DNA of 64,000 bases from Trichobilharzia szidati (lineage: Eukaryota > Platyhelminthes > Trematoda > Strigeidida > Schistosomatidae). The stretch is taken from the NCBI GenBank assembly GCA_944472155.2, contig OX235272.1, forward strand, positions 108,382,020 to 108,446,019, written 5' to 3'. A program made the translations under genes and the position numbers. Positions 1 to 11,618 of the stretch are shown piece after piece (the stretch's first letter is position 1; the number at the start of each line of letters is the position of its first letter). The notes below the pieces were generated by a model. It was not told the DNA's origin. It saw only the letters and a program-made list of their open reading frames with translations, and did not search any database.

Positions 1-3000
1 ATCCCAATGCAATTAATCTGAATAGAAATCCAGCATCATCCATTGCAAAACACTTATTAATGTCAGGTCACAAAATCAATATTAATGACTTTTTCACAAT
101 TATTTCATCACATAACTCTAATTCAAGATTATTGAAGGTGATGGAAGCACTTTGGATTCATCACATTCATCCAACATTATGTGTAAGAAAAGCGATAGAC
201 TTCAACCTTCACCTAACATGGACTATTTGACCTATTTAAATATGATTGGTCATCTGTATGTACTTTTGTTTTATATACCTGAGTAAGTCATGCACTTTGT
301 TTTATTTTATTATTGTTAACCATGTTAGCTGTAAAGCGGTTGTAAGGAAACTGCGAAATGAAGCAGTCATCTCGCGAAATTTGTCTTCTAAATGCCTTAT
401 TCAAATTTATCAAAGGAACTAAATGTTTTAATTGTTATTTCACATCCAGAAGCCTAAATTGCTTTCAGCTGTGCTTCAGCCAGTAAGTATCCGAAAAGGA
501 TGTCATATCATGATCGTCTAACTGAATATCTTTGAATTTCTCTTGATATTGGTTTGACAAATTAATAGAGGGATCCCCTTCTCTTTCACACAGATTAACT
601 GCATAAATCTTATTGAAATGGCTCGTATTCAAAAAAGATAGACAATTTCAACATGAGTTGTCGACAACAATTCTAAAACTACAAGACAGACTGTTACGCA
701 TGGGTAAGGAGACCAACTTTCGTTTAGTTTCTGCAAAAATACCTCATTCTAGTTTGCTCGAAAGTTGCTGACGTAGTTTCTTTTCAATATGCGATGCGAC
801 TTATCTCTCTCAAGCGCCCAAGATACCACCAGGCTCGTCAACAGTAACTTTTTACTGGCTAGTCATAAAATGTGAGGCTAGGCACTGGGCTTTCACGTCT
901 ATAGCTTGCTAACACACACAAAGGTTCTCTAAATACATTAATATTTCCATATGCCTGTTTCGACCACGTCTACGTATATCTAGTTGTACCAATCCCTTAA
1001 TCATATGGATTTACCCATATCTTGACATGTGCTGACAGTCTGATCCGATGGCCTGGAGCGGAACTACTCAAGGACGTAACTGCTGACAAAATAACACATG
1101 CTTTCTTTGGTAAATTATGAATACCCACCTTCCATCGCAACCAACTACCGACTGCAAATCGAAAGTGGCCAACTTTAATCTTGAATTGCACTTTTGGATT
1201 GAACAAGTTTCAGAACAACAGCCTATCATCCTCCAGAAAACGATGGGGTAGGACAATCCCCTAACCATTGACAGCTGGGTTGTCAGCTGCAAATGGCTAG
1301 TATTGGACAGCATTACTGCCCTTAGTTCTCCTGTTTTACTGAATGCGTTGAAGGCTAACGCCAGGTGTACTATTGATGAGCTGGTATATAGGACATTACT
1401 GCTACTACTAGGCGAGTTAATTTCACCCTCAAGTTCTTCATTATTCCGGATAGCACCCTGTGTTCACTAACGAGACTCACTTAGCTAAGCTAGCCCTCTT
1501 AGACCACGGTCCAATGACGTATATGTCCACCTATGCTTAAGAACTTCTACATATGTATTTGTTCACCAAAACTCAACACATTAGCCGTTCAGACCTGCCT
1601 AAGAATTTTTCGTTTGAGACTGAGTCAGCCACGGGCACTGGATTAATACTAAATTTCCCAAACAGACACACATAGAGGGACCCAGCCAAGTCGTTTCATA
1701 AAGAAATATCTCTTAGAACTTTATGAGATCAGCAATGCGACAAATATGACGAAAGCATTTGAGGAGACACAATGACGAACACGCTTTGGGTGGACCTCAA
1801 GAGGATCTTTGCATTTATTTTACAAAGTTAAGAAAACGTCTGTTTTGCTGCATACACCTTTTGTCGTTACATATCGATTTCTTCCACGCATCACGTGTCA
1901 TGACTTTTTTCAGGACTTGAACCGTACGTGAAATACATGTTTTCCTTAAAATAACCCCCATTTTGTGTTGTGAATGAATGTCCGAATTCTTCTTCTGTTC
2001 CAGATACAGTGGGCATAGAGCCAGAAGTGAAGAAGGAGAACCTGTGGACGAACATATAACTAATCATTGCATGTGGATTATATTGGCGCACATAGACGAC
2101 CACAGGACCACTCAGTGCATCCATCAGGAGAGTCTTATTAATGTCACCATTAGACTCCACTATGGAAGGATCAGCTGTAGCTGTAGGTGGTCCCACAAAG
2201 CTATACGCTATAATTTAACCCTGGATTCTGATATCTGCTTTTTAATCTGACTGGTCAGGTTGAGGGTACACCACCAAATATCCTCCCCATTTGGCACGCC
2301 ATCATGTTAGATTTGGCTGAGCGTTAGCGACATCTAGTTAGTGGAACACGTGTCCCAGAAGCGTACTTCGTATCTCGTACAGTCCAAGCGCTGTTCTGAC
2401 TTGGTTTACCAACTCTTCTATAGACTACGTAACATAAGAACACTGATAGTGGTAGACTAGGAGGCGTAAGATAAAATAAGTGTACTATCGCATCGTCTGT
2501 GCTTGTTTAAATTTTCACCTCCCAAATCCACCTTGCCACTCACTGTAAGCTTCTTTTAGCTTTTTCAGTTCTACTGAAAATACCGTTTCTAATCAAATCA
2601 TGCTCTGACTATGTGTTATCTCGCTGTTTAAGTAGGTTCCATTAAGTGAAACGATATGCTGCCTATATGTAAACATACTGATCCATAGGGACTAAACGCC
2701 AGAATACCTACTTTTTATTTGGAGGAACTTCTGTTGAAATGCACCGTATATGTTCCATTCTTCCGATATAGAAATATGTAAACAAAAGCAGGTGGTAACT
2801 GTAGGTTCATCATTGGGCTCGTTCCTTGAAGATTTCATGTCGAAAGTCAATTACACATGTTTGGAGGGAATGACCAACAAATTTGGATTTTACAAGGGAT
2901 AGGTTGGTGATAATCTGATTATCCCCAGTAATAAAGAGATCTTGTAGGAGATGCTCTACATTTTCTCAGTAGCTGCCACACTGTAATCCAATTCAAACCA

Positions 3001-4894
3001 GGTAGGGGATTCGAGTGGAAAATTTGCTTTCTGGACATTCAACTCACCAGGTGTGGGAAGGATGGAACGCTGAGAAGATCCACAGAAAGCCGACGTAGAG
3101 TAGGCAACTCACAAACGTCTGCAGATGTGGCTTCAAATACAAAACGGGACCTGATCAGCACATTAAGTCACAGAATTCGAACATTCGTAGTCCTGGTCTC
3201 ATATTTCGAAAACTATGAGTTGGTTTGGGACGCACGAGCTGGTAACAAGAGTGGTGGGCACCACCTGATTTCCCATACCGCTACTTGAGTGAGAATACGA
3301 TGGGGGTGAGATAGAAAGATAATATTTACAAAAGGAAACAAAGAATAAGTGTGTGGGCCAATGACGTAGGCGTGAGAAGGGATAATTCATTGATAGTCTG
3401 TCTATTCATCTATGGGGCAACTGATCAGTCCATTATCCACTTAAGCCTGTCGACTTACGTATCACCTGACACCATGGAAGGGGAGCTGGGCACTCTAAGT
3501 TCGGTTCTTATCCCGATAGCTGCACAAAAAGCCATGGAGCCCGCATAACCAAAAGCACCCGTAACACTCTCTGTCCCGAAAACACCTCTATTTGCATCTG
3601 AAATTCTGTGAATCATCGGCAGGAATACTGTGAAGCCTCAAGTCCTGTTCATTGCTGACTGAGTTTCGTCTTACTTTCCCTACAAAATTAATGATTCGTG
3701 AGAATGTGAAGGATAAGTTATCACTGGCAGCCTCATTGGTATGCGTCCTTCAATTCATCTAATCCTGTGGAGATAAGTACACCGGCTATACTCAGCATTT
3801 GCTATCCAAATGTGTCATAGAGCATTTACCTTCAAGGTTATTTAAAGCAGAACGGTGAAAGCATGCACCTCTGACCTAGAACACCTAACCGACTCTAGAC
3901 AATGCGTGAACCCACAAAACAACTTCAGAGTCAGCCTCAATGTACGCTGTTATTTTGCCAAAAGAGTGCGAATCAAAGTTCTTCGAACCACAGAAGCTAT
4001 GGTAATCCACATGTTTAATCCCTGACACTTTATGCAGAAGTTCGATTGGTCACTAAGCCTACAATGGACTCAATCTGTCTCTACACATGATAACTGGTTT
4101 ATGTTAATCGTAATTTTTCAGTTTTTGTGGTCGTATTATGTCCCCCTACAAAATTACATTTCTGATCCTTATGACACTGATCCTAACCTGACTCTATTTT
4201 GGTTACGTTCTACTTTTAGAGGCTCAGGATGTGGACTTTCACGGATAGTACGATGTATACTGACGCAAGATCTAATACCCACAACTTATGTAGTATTCGT
4301 TCCGCGTGAACCAGAGGCAAGGCAAAACAACAGAATTGATTGGCCAAATTACGAACTATATTTCGGGACCAAAATCGTAGTGCGAGGATGATTGCCTAAC
4401 TAGCTAGGGATCGTGCATGAGTAACAACATAACACGATGGCGTGCCGAATGGCGTGGTTGCTTGACCGTAAGCCTTCGGCTGAACAAATCTACTAAAACA
4501 GTGAGGGTCAGCATCCAATGCTAGGTGACGAATACTGTGGCTAATAACTCTGGGGAATTACCTACTGCTACATGCCCAATCATGTCAGTCACATAACGTT
4601 ACGCAGTTTACTTATTTGACTTTATTTGACCTTCTACCAAGATAACATTTTCTCTAATACGTAATTGTAACCTACGACTTACAATTTCACTGACACATCC
4701 CAGTCACAAGGTCATTTTTTGCTATAAAACTTTACTGTATATATGAGACTGTACAGCTGGAGAGTGATATCCCTGAACGGCTCTCGTTTTATGGGATGCA
4801 ATACATATTCTTAATCTCACTAAAATGTGACTAAATTCCTGTGGCGTTCAGAATTAAAAGGCTGTGTTTTCAGACACACATGTTTGTTCCGCAG
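1..4894. other. Gene-poor 5' region, no recognised gene or repeat
   Basis: I see no recognisable gene or transposon here. Open frames exist (the longest, 4032-4391 plus, is 119 codons) but show no motif, low-complexity structure or convincing splice sites. Unlike the rest of the window, the segment lacks microsatellites and the LINE, PLE and SINE signatures that recur from about 6.8 kb onward, and it reads as more balanced in base composition. It may be old, fully decayed repeat DNA or intergenic sequence. Confidence 0.4.
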
Positions 4895-5612
4895 AAGCTA
4901 TGGTGTTGGAACAAGAGTTATTGTCAAAAAAGATGATAGATTACGTTTTCAGGTAAAATTCTTCAATGCAATATTCTCATATTTCTATAAGTCTTTCAAT
5001 TCAAGGATGACTACAGCACATAATATATCATAGTTTCGTAAGCTCTTTCGGTAGTGGAACGGTCATACCTTCTTCAAGTTGCGATTCTAATTCGTGGAAC
5101 CTAACAGCGGAATAGTAGACAGGATACGCTAAATCATCATATAGGGAAAATATACATTTGTTTATAGGAGGTCGAACAGATTCATGGAAACCATCCAGCT
5201 TCAGGCATTTCAACTTTATCTTTCATTTGGTCGGTTTACTTGGTTAGAGGCCAATGCACTAGTTTGTGGTTGCTAAATATTTGAGAGAACAAGACAGCGG
5301 TGACCAAACTATGTTGTGGCTTAATACCTTTATAATTTTCATCAGCCCATTTACCAAAAGACACTAAATGAAAATTTTAGACATGATATTATACCTTTAT
5401 TAGTTAAGTTGTGTTTAAGTAAAGGAGAACTCAAAGTTGATGCTGACTGCACTCTTAATCTACCCAGGATATTGGGTAAGACAGAACAGGAGGATACACA
5501 ACAGTCATTGGTGTTATTATTGTTTGGGTCAAATAACAAGCTAGCTCAATTATCTCAATTATTTCAAGATGACTGTATAAAGCGTTTGAATTTAGTGACT
5601 ATGTCGAAGTAA
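4895..5612 (+). CDS. Candidate 3' end of an unrecognised gene (two exons)
   Basis: A pyrimidine-rich acceptor (tttgttccgcag) precedes a 58-bp open segment, 4895-4952, encoding SYGVGTRVIVKKDDRLRFQ, followed by a gtaaaa donor. A 393-bp intron would end at ttttcatcag, and a second open segment, 5346-5612, starts in the matching phase 0 and runs 88 codons to TAA. The second exon is rich in Leu, Lys and Gln, has no low-complexity tract, and contains an ILGKTEQEDTQQSLVLLLFG stretch. An AATAAA lies at 5883-5888. I do not recognise the protein. Support is only phase agreement, splice consensus and protein-like composition, and the upstream part of the gene is not seen. It could be chance open frames. 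Confidence 0.28.
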
Positions 5613-6086
5613 GACGGCTGAAATTATCCCGCATGCTCAAGGTCATTGATAGAGTGAGACGCTCAAAGGTCATTTTCGTCCATGTTAGTCGGTTGTGTTG
5701 GATTGCAGTTCCGTAGCCGTTCGTTTACACATTGGTTTTACGTCTGTTGGCATTTATAGGTGATTCCCATGTACTGATAGCATTCTTTTGTAAGATAGTA
5801 CTGTTCTTCACACGAAAATAGCCACATTTTGACGTAGTCTTCATTGAATGACACTATGTCGAAAGCTGCAGCTTCTACAAGAAATAAACTATTTGTGTAG
5901 ATGACATTACCCCCCAACTACCCCACCTTCTTCATTGTAGAGATGTTTTGACGCATTCAGCATGAAACACTAATCATTACAAGCAATATGCTAAGTGTGT
6001 CGCAGTCAGATTAAATGACGCGGACACCAACATAACTAGCCAGAAAAATGAGAATTCCTATCAATCCATAAAACATTTAACAAAAT

Positions 6087-6284
6087 TTTATTGAAAATTA
6101 TTGACAAAAAACATTTGCCGAGCGAAATTTCAACCAACATGCCGGATAAGTCCAGCCAGTAAGACTGATTTTATCAAGTACTTTTAGTCTTCTGTTGAAT
6201 GTTTCAAACAAAGCTGAAAATACATTCTTGGATGGCGAAACTGGCGGTGAACGTTGGGCATTAACATTCCTGGTTGGCACTAGA
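6087..6284 (-). CDS. Candidate 3'-terminal coding exon of an unrecognised gene
   Basis: On the minus strand a good pyrimidine tract and acceptor (ttctgttatcactcctag) lead into about 61 open codons, from 6284 to the TAA at 6098-6100. The reading includes VNAQRSPPVSPSKNVFSALF and ends in ANVFCQ. An AATAAA signal lies five bases past the stop (6087-6092), as expected for a terminal exon with a very short 3' UTR. Ser/Pro-rich sequence followed by a basic and aromatic tail looks protein-like, but I do not recognise a family and found no upstream exon. A second AG five bases on would start the exon at 6279. Confidence 0.3.
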
Positions 6285-6822
6285 CTAGGAGTGATAACAG
6301 AACAGGTTTAAATATGCATAGGTCTCTGTTACAATCGTCGTGCATAGGTAAGAAGAGCTTATCATCACCTTCACTACCACCCCTATATAGTCGCCAAGAC
6401 ATTGCAAGTATGGGTTAGAATGAGGTTGGGTGACTTTGTAAAATCCACCCACTGAAGGAATACTAACCCAATCGGCTATATCTGTATCGTAGTTTTACTT
6501 CTACTGATCGCCCCTTTCTTTCGCTAGATACATTCCAGTAATTCTCGCTCATAACTCTTTTAGTAACTATCCAGTGTTCCGGTTGATCTTAAACTACTAC
6601 GAAAGACTGAATGGTGACCAGAGTATTACCGATCCCGCCAGCGGCATTCAATATGCTTAACGGAGCTCATCCAACCCAGTTTACTAACTCAGCGCACCAC
6701 AGTTCCCCGAAAACATGGGATCGTTGATCAAAACCAAGGAGCTAGCTGAAGAAAATTGATGTGTCAGTATTTATCGGATGCTGGAATCAATTCCGATGAT
6801 CTTGAAGAGAAAGTGCTTTTAA

Positions 6823-6898
6823 TTTGATGATATTAGATAGTTGGAGGCAATCGGCAAGGATTCCTGTAGATTGCATCCAACTATCTAATATCATCAAA
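6823..6898. repeat. 30-bp-arm hairpin from inverted SINE 3' ends
   Basis: Bases 6823-6852 and 6869-6898 are reverse complements with one mismatch over 30 bp, separated by 16 bp. The arm sequence (ttagatagttggaggcaatc and its complement) is the 3' end of the tRNA-headed SINE family found at 38.2-38.6 kb and 39.2-39.4 kb. The hairpin is therefore two 3' ends joined back to back with the bodies lost. Confidence 0.8.
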
Positions 6899-7025
6899 TC
6901 AATGTGCACCGTGATGGCGAGCTACCTAGGATGGTGGCCACATTGCAAAACTGACTGATAGAATTCAGTCTGCACCAAAGAAGAGATTTGACACGTCACA
7001 CTAGTTACTAGTGTCCAATGAAAAA
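6899..7025 (-). repeat. Segment of the 38-39 kb SINE-associated repeat
   Basis: Read on the minus strand this matches the stretch that precedes the SINE copies at 38045-38190 and 39110-39250. Shared landmarks are ctagtaactagtgt, a gtgcagactgaattctatcag box and a ggtggctcgccatcac-like stretch. It is a dispersed repeat of about 130 bp always linked to the same SINE end, so it may be part of one longer element. Confidence 0.6.
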
Positions 7026-7271
7026 AGTGCTTTTAATGTTGTATGATGAGTGGATAATCACTCAACTAAATCTTAGGTCATATCTATGAATAAATAAAAT
7101 TTAGTGACATAAATATCAGAATTAGCCTAATTTACTGTAAAGTATGAAAATTAGACAAGCTTCACATGACAAACATTGAATGTTGTATTTATATCAACAA
7201 CGACTGTGAAATTCACGCAGAAATTCGAACGGGTCGCTCCAGCCGCGAGGCTTGTATTGTCACCGATAAGA

Positions 7272-7636
7272 ATGCCAAATATTAAAGTGTTTTCTGGTAG
7301 CTCCAACCAGGATTTGGCTCAAAAGATAGCTGACCGTATTGGTTGTCGATTGGCGAAAGTAACTTCCAAAAAATTCAGCAACCAGGAGACAAGGTTAGTA
7401 AAGTCCTTGTGACATTTCTTTAGTACAAGGACAAAGTCTAACAAATGTACTCTTTTAGTGTCGAGGTTGGAGAATCAGTACGAGGAGAAGATGTATATAT
7501 CATACAGACTGGCGGCGGAGAAGTCAATGACAATCTGATGGAACTGCTCATAATGATAAATGCTTGTAAAATTGCTTCTAGTTGTAGAGTTTCAGCAGTT
7601 ATCCCGTGTTTTCCATACGCCAGACAAGACAAAAAG
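7272..7636 (+). CDS. PRPS: Ribose-phosphate pyrophosphokinase (PRPP synthetase), N-terminal exons
   Basis: This is the start of a gene for the cytosolic enzyme that makes PRPP from ribose-5-phosphate and ATP for purine, pyrimidine and NAD synthesis. Exon 1 is 7272-7393 (ATG at 7272, [18 protein letters not shown]) and exon 2 is 7459-7636. The 65-bp intron 7394-7458 has gttagt and ctcttttag ends and splits codon 41 after its second base. The joined 100 codons match animal PRPS without gaps: F35, N37 and E39 (FSNQET) and R96-Q97 (PYARQDKK), which contact ATP in the family. Exon 2 ends at a gtgagt donor in phase 0. Family length is about 318 residues, so residues 101 onward are missing; I found no later exon. 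They may lie in the 9517-10014 gap, past the window, or be lost. The frame is open upstream but without an earlier ATG, so 7272 is the start. Confidence 0.95.
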
Positions 7637-7879
7637 GTGAGTTTCCTGTTTAGATGCTGAAAGATGAATGGTTTTTTGATCGGTTTTGAGTTCGTTCTAC
7701 AAATCATTTTTAGTTTTTATAGATAGTAAGTTTTGCTCCTAACTTTCATAATGAGTCATTATTTCCTCTGGTCTAATTGTGTTCTTCATAGTAGCACTCG
7801 TAGTACTAATTCTGAACTACCATCAAAGGACGCCAGTCCTCACAGACATGGAATATAATTGTGCACATATTTCGTTTAC

Positions 7880-9516
7880 CACTATGATTCAGATTCATAA
7901 TAATGATAGTAGGCTCTTGTTGCCTATGGTAATCCTTGTAGTATATATCTTCTCAGAGATCTGGTTCTCCTTTAAAAGCGTCCACCTATGGAGCTGTTAC
8001 TACTGATTCAGGTAAGGAGTTCCAGTCATTGAGCACTCTGTAAGGGAATCTAAATTCCACATTTATTTTATTCGACCTTGGTTTAAACACCTTTTTGTGG
8101 TGACCACGTACATGTATCCTAGAGGGAAAGAAAAGATTAGAAAGGTCAGCCACTAAATCACCCTTTAATCTACAGTATTCCGAAATTAGTTCGACTCTCC
8201 TCCTTCGGCATGATAATCTGAAGAGATTTAAATGCTCCATCCTCTGATCACAAGAGAGGTGTGGGATACTACTAAATAATATGGTCCTTACCCTGTGTAA
8301 TCTTTTTGAAGCATGGACTCACCGCTTGTATGCGGTATTCTAGATGAGGCCTGACGTGCGTTGCATAGAGTACTTGGAACATACCCTCGTCTAATCGCTT
8401 GAAAACCCTTCGAAGTGCCCAAAGCCGTAGCTACGGCTCCATTACAATTTTCCGTTGTTTTTAAGTCATGGTTCACAATAATTCCTAAGTCCTTTTGTCC
8501 CTTAACATCTGGCAGTTCTGTGTGTCCCAGGGAATACGACCTCTGACCTAGATGCATCACCGTACTTTTCTTGGAATTAATTTCCAGACTGCAGAGGTTA
8601 GTCCATTCAGCTAATTTACGTAGGTCGTTTTGTAGTACCAACCTATCATTGTTACTATATACGGTTTTCCATATCTTAATATCGTCCGCGAATAGTAAGG
8701 AAGATGAGGTAAGAATTTTCGGCAGTTCATTTAAGTATAATAAGAATAGCAAGGGGCCAAGTACAGATCCCTGAGGTGCTCCAATTAGTACTGCTTCCCA
8801 CCATGACAGTACACCATTAACCCTTACCTTCTGTCTTCTATTCATCAGGTAGTTCCTGAACCACTCAAACAGACGTTCGTCTAATCCAAAACCCTTTTTA
8901 CTTACTAAGGAGACCTAAATTAGATACCTTATCGAATTCTTTACTGAGATCGATAAAGACAACGTCCAGTGGAAGGTTCTTATCTTTGTCTTCGACCCAG
9001 TCTTCCCTAGCTAACAGTAAGTTTGTCAGGCAGGATCGTCCTGATCGGAATCCATGCTGTTCCACTGCCAGTAAGCCATGTTCCTCCATATGAGCTAAGA
9101 GCTGATCCCTTATGAGTGGTTGTAACACCTTTGCTATTATGCAGGTTAGACTTACAGACCGGAAGTTCAACACCAACTGCCTGTTCACCTCTTTGAAGAT
9201 AGGGTTTTTTAAAGCATCTTTCCAGTCCTTGGGTCAGAGATATTTGAAAAATCCCCCTAAGCTGTATGTGTATTATATCCGCCAAGGAGATTAGCAGTCT
9301 AGGGTGAAGTCTGTCAGGTCCACATGATTTACCTGGCTTCAGCTTAGACAGTAGTTTGAGAACCACTGCATCCTCTACCACAATTGCGGGCATTTTAGTG
9401 GTTACAGCAGTAAATTCGCTATACTCCTGAGTGGTGTGATTAGATGAAAGGATACCGCAAAAGTATTAGGAGAGCTTTTCATCTTTTATTTCATCTGAGC
9501 CAGTCGCCTCTCCATT
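7880..9516 (-). mobile_element. CR1-like non-LTR retrotransposon, decayed reverse transcriptase
   Basis: Reading from the gap leftward, the minus strand encodes a LINE reverse transcriptase in pieces. In order: KLKPGKSCGPDRLHPRLL (about 9340), a palm segment VEQHGFRSGRSCLTNLLLAR (about 9050), IDLSKEFDKVSN (about 8930), IGAPQGSVLGPLLFLLYLNE followed by the catalytic LFADDIKIW (8780-8660), a SLEINSKKSTVMHLG thumb segment, and C-terminal FPYRVLNDWNSLPESVV (about 8050). Frame changes between 9393, 9188, 8845 and 8240 show it is dead. The GVPQGSVLGPLLFLLYLNDL-type motif fits the CR1/SR1 group better than RTE. The 5' part is lost in or beyond the assembly gap. It sits about 245 bp downstream of PRPS exon 2. 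Confidence 0.85.
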
Positions 9517-10014
9517 NNNNNNNNNNNNNNNNNNNNNNNNNNNNNNNNNNNNNNNNNNNNNNNNNNNNNNNNNNNNNNNNNNNNNNNNNNNNNNNNNNNN
9601 NNNNNNNNNNNNNNNNNNNNNNNNNNNNNNNNNNNNNNNNNNNNNNNNNNNNNNNNNNNNNNNNNNNNNNNNNNNNNNNNNNNNNNNNNNNNNNNNNNNN
9701 NNNNNNNNNNNNNNNNNNNNNNNNNNNNNNNNNNNNNNNNNNNNNNNNNNNNNNNNNNNNNNNNNNNNNNNNNNNNNNNNNNNNNNNNNNNNNNNNNNNN
9801 NNNNNNNNNNNNNNNNNNNNNNNNNNNNNNNNNNNNNNNNNNNNNNNNNNNNNNNNNNNNNNNNNNNNNNNNNNNNNNNNNNNNNNNNNNNNNNNNNNNN
9901 NNNNNNNNNNNNNNNNNNNNNNNNNNNNNNNNNNNNNNNNNNNNNNNNNNNNNNNNNNNNNNNNNNNNNNNNNNNNNNNNNNNNNNNNNNNNNNNNNNNN
10001 NNNNNNNNNNNNNN
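9517..10014. other. Assembly gap (498 N)
   Basis: A run of 498 undetermined bases. It cuts the CR1-like element on its left and a minus-oriented SINE tail on its right. Open frames spanning it are meaningless. Missing PRPS exons could be inside. Confidence 1.
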
Positions 10015-10039
10015 CACTATTTGTTCAAACTAATTTTGT

Positions 10040-10165
10040 GTTTTTCAAGTATTGGTGTTTGTAGGGATTTCGATGGATTGGTTACAGGTTTTCATCATTA
10101 GCTGACATCGGTTAGAGAACCATTGGAAAACCTGCAGGGAGTACTGGACAGCTGCTTCCTGTAAA
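10040..10165 (-). repeat. Hammerhead-SINE 3' part (GTACTG subfamily)
   Basis: The minus strand carries the tail common to this family (aaaccaatacttgaa, gctgatgtca, ggttctctaac, aggttttccaatgg) ending in agtactccc and cagctg-like sequence next to a lost ribozyme core. The same tail recurs at about 20.9, 21.2, 40.2, 40.4, 51.7 and 63.6 kb. Confidence 0.6.
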
Positions 10166-10369
10166 TTTGTGCTCTTAGTTGCTAAATTTAGACACATATG
10201 CTCAGTCTCTGTTAACATGTTGGCTCTAAGTACAGGCGTATCAACGATTTCTAAGGATTAACATGGTGTTATTGAGTGAGTGGTGATTAATAATAGAGTA
10301 TAGTATGCTGATTTCACTCTGGCTTTTGAAATGAAAGGTGCTTGATTCGAAAGGCAACAGCATCTATCA

Positions 10370-10445
10370 CTGAGGATTGCAACCCCGTTCTCCTGACGAG
10401 TCCCAAATAGGACGAAATAAGAATTCTGAATTCCACCGCTGGTCA
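10370..10445 (+). ncRNA. Hammerhead ribozyme core in a Sm-alpha-like SINE
   Basis: CTGACGA (10393-10399), a hairpin GTCCCAAATAGGAC (10400-10413) and GAAA (10414-10417) form an intact hammerhead core in the order seen in schistosome Sm-alpha SINEs. The cleavage-side sequence that is atcctggattcc in other copies reads attctgaattcc here, so the UH cleavage rule is still met (UU). Stem I pairing with the upstream bases is poor, so cleavage activity is doubtful. Confidence 0.6.
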
Positions 10446-10759
10446 ACATTCACCAAACAACAATGCGTCGTACGATTTCCGTTACTGTAATTCGATAGAT
10501 TGACTAAAGTTAAGAGGCTATTAACGTTTTAAGAAATTAATCTGAAACTGTCATGTTTTTACATCTATTTCATTGAAATCTTATTTCTACCGAGAAACGT
10601 TCTCAAGAAATATTGATGAAAACAATGACTGGAGTAACTGTCATATTTCCACATAGTTCCGTAAAATTTTGATGCGTTTGCTTTGGTCAGCGATATAAAC
10701 AGGCTTATCAAGCGAATCTGTATACACTACACATTGTATCTATGTTACATGTAGGTTAT

Positions 10760-11210
10760 ATTATTATTATTGTTTCCTTTAGTTCTTATAGGAAAATAGG
10801 GCTTCAGCCACTCACGTCGCCGTTGCCTTCGGTTCTCTGACGACGTTTTCACATGGTTCCACGTCTGCCCACATCCCTTCATCTCCTCTTCACATGACCT
10901 CCTCTACTCCATGTCACCCTCACACTGACGACCAACTCGCCGCTTCCCGTTCGGTTCGGGTTCCCCCGAGAGAGAGCCTGGCGTGTCATGTCACTAGATG
11001 GGTTTTTTCTCAGAGTATAGCTAATCCACCTGCATTTCTTCCCTCATTTTTGTTGCACAATTGGTTCCTGTTGGGTTGGTTCGCTCATTGCCAGAGATCC
11101 CTCCTCGTTGCTGATCTTTTCTGGCCAGCCGTCTGATCTTCAGTGGTATTGAGGGAAAACAGCTGTTTTTTGAACGTCTGTAGTTTGTTCGAAGTGCTCT
11201 TCATTTAGGT
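10760..11210 (-). mobile_element. RTE-like LINE 3' end
   Basis: This is the 3' end of an RTE-like element in reverse, starting with a TTATTATTATT tail and the terminal box (cctttagttc...agggcttcagcc). The terminal ORF then appears in fragments, including the complement of the [12 protein letters not shown] end and RPARKDQQ/KKWRW-like stretches seen in better copies at 35.2-35.6 and 46.4-47.0 kb. Only about 450 bp remain. Confidence 0.7.
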
Positions 11211-11618
11211 TAGGATATAGATATTTGTAGCCTTGAACATCCCAATACAAAGTTATCTAAGTCAGCCTTGCTAATAATTGACAGTCTTTCTATTCTCCTC
11301 CAAATTTACTGTCTGTTTAAATCGAAATGAGAAGGCATAATTGAGTGAATCGTCCTACAGTGGTATTTAATATTATACTTATGTGGCAGTTATTCACATG
11401 ACATTCAGGTGAAACTTTTTAGTTACAGAAATGAAGACTCATATGACAACCTGATTTCTCAGGTCGCTTATTACAACATGATTTTAACTGTCTGGAGATT
11501 GACTATTGGTTTTTTATCGCCTCTTTCTGCCTTCAGATATCACCTATCACACTAATATTAGTCTAGCAGACTGATGTTAACTGAGTTAGTCCTACCAGCA
11601 TATAAGCACTGCTATGGA

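Noticed and set aside
4032..4391. 119-codon plus-strand open frame
   Set aside because: No motif, no family resemblance, no splice or polyadenylation context; length is within chance expectation for this region.
5028..5213. Minus-strand open frame with protein-like composition (LYDDLAYPVYYSAVRFHELE)
   Set aside because: It starts from a non-ATG codon, lacks a clear acceptor and lies inside the intron of the better supported plus-strand pair; kept only as a note.
7176..7271. N-terminal extension of PRPS
   Set aside because: The upstream frame is open but begins at TTG and has no ATG; the family starts at MPNIK, so 7272 is used.
9444..10064. Long frames across the assembly gap
   Set aside because: They exist only because N is translated as X.
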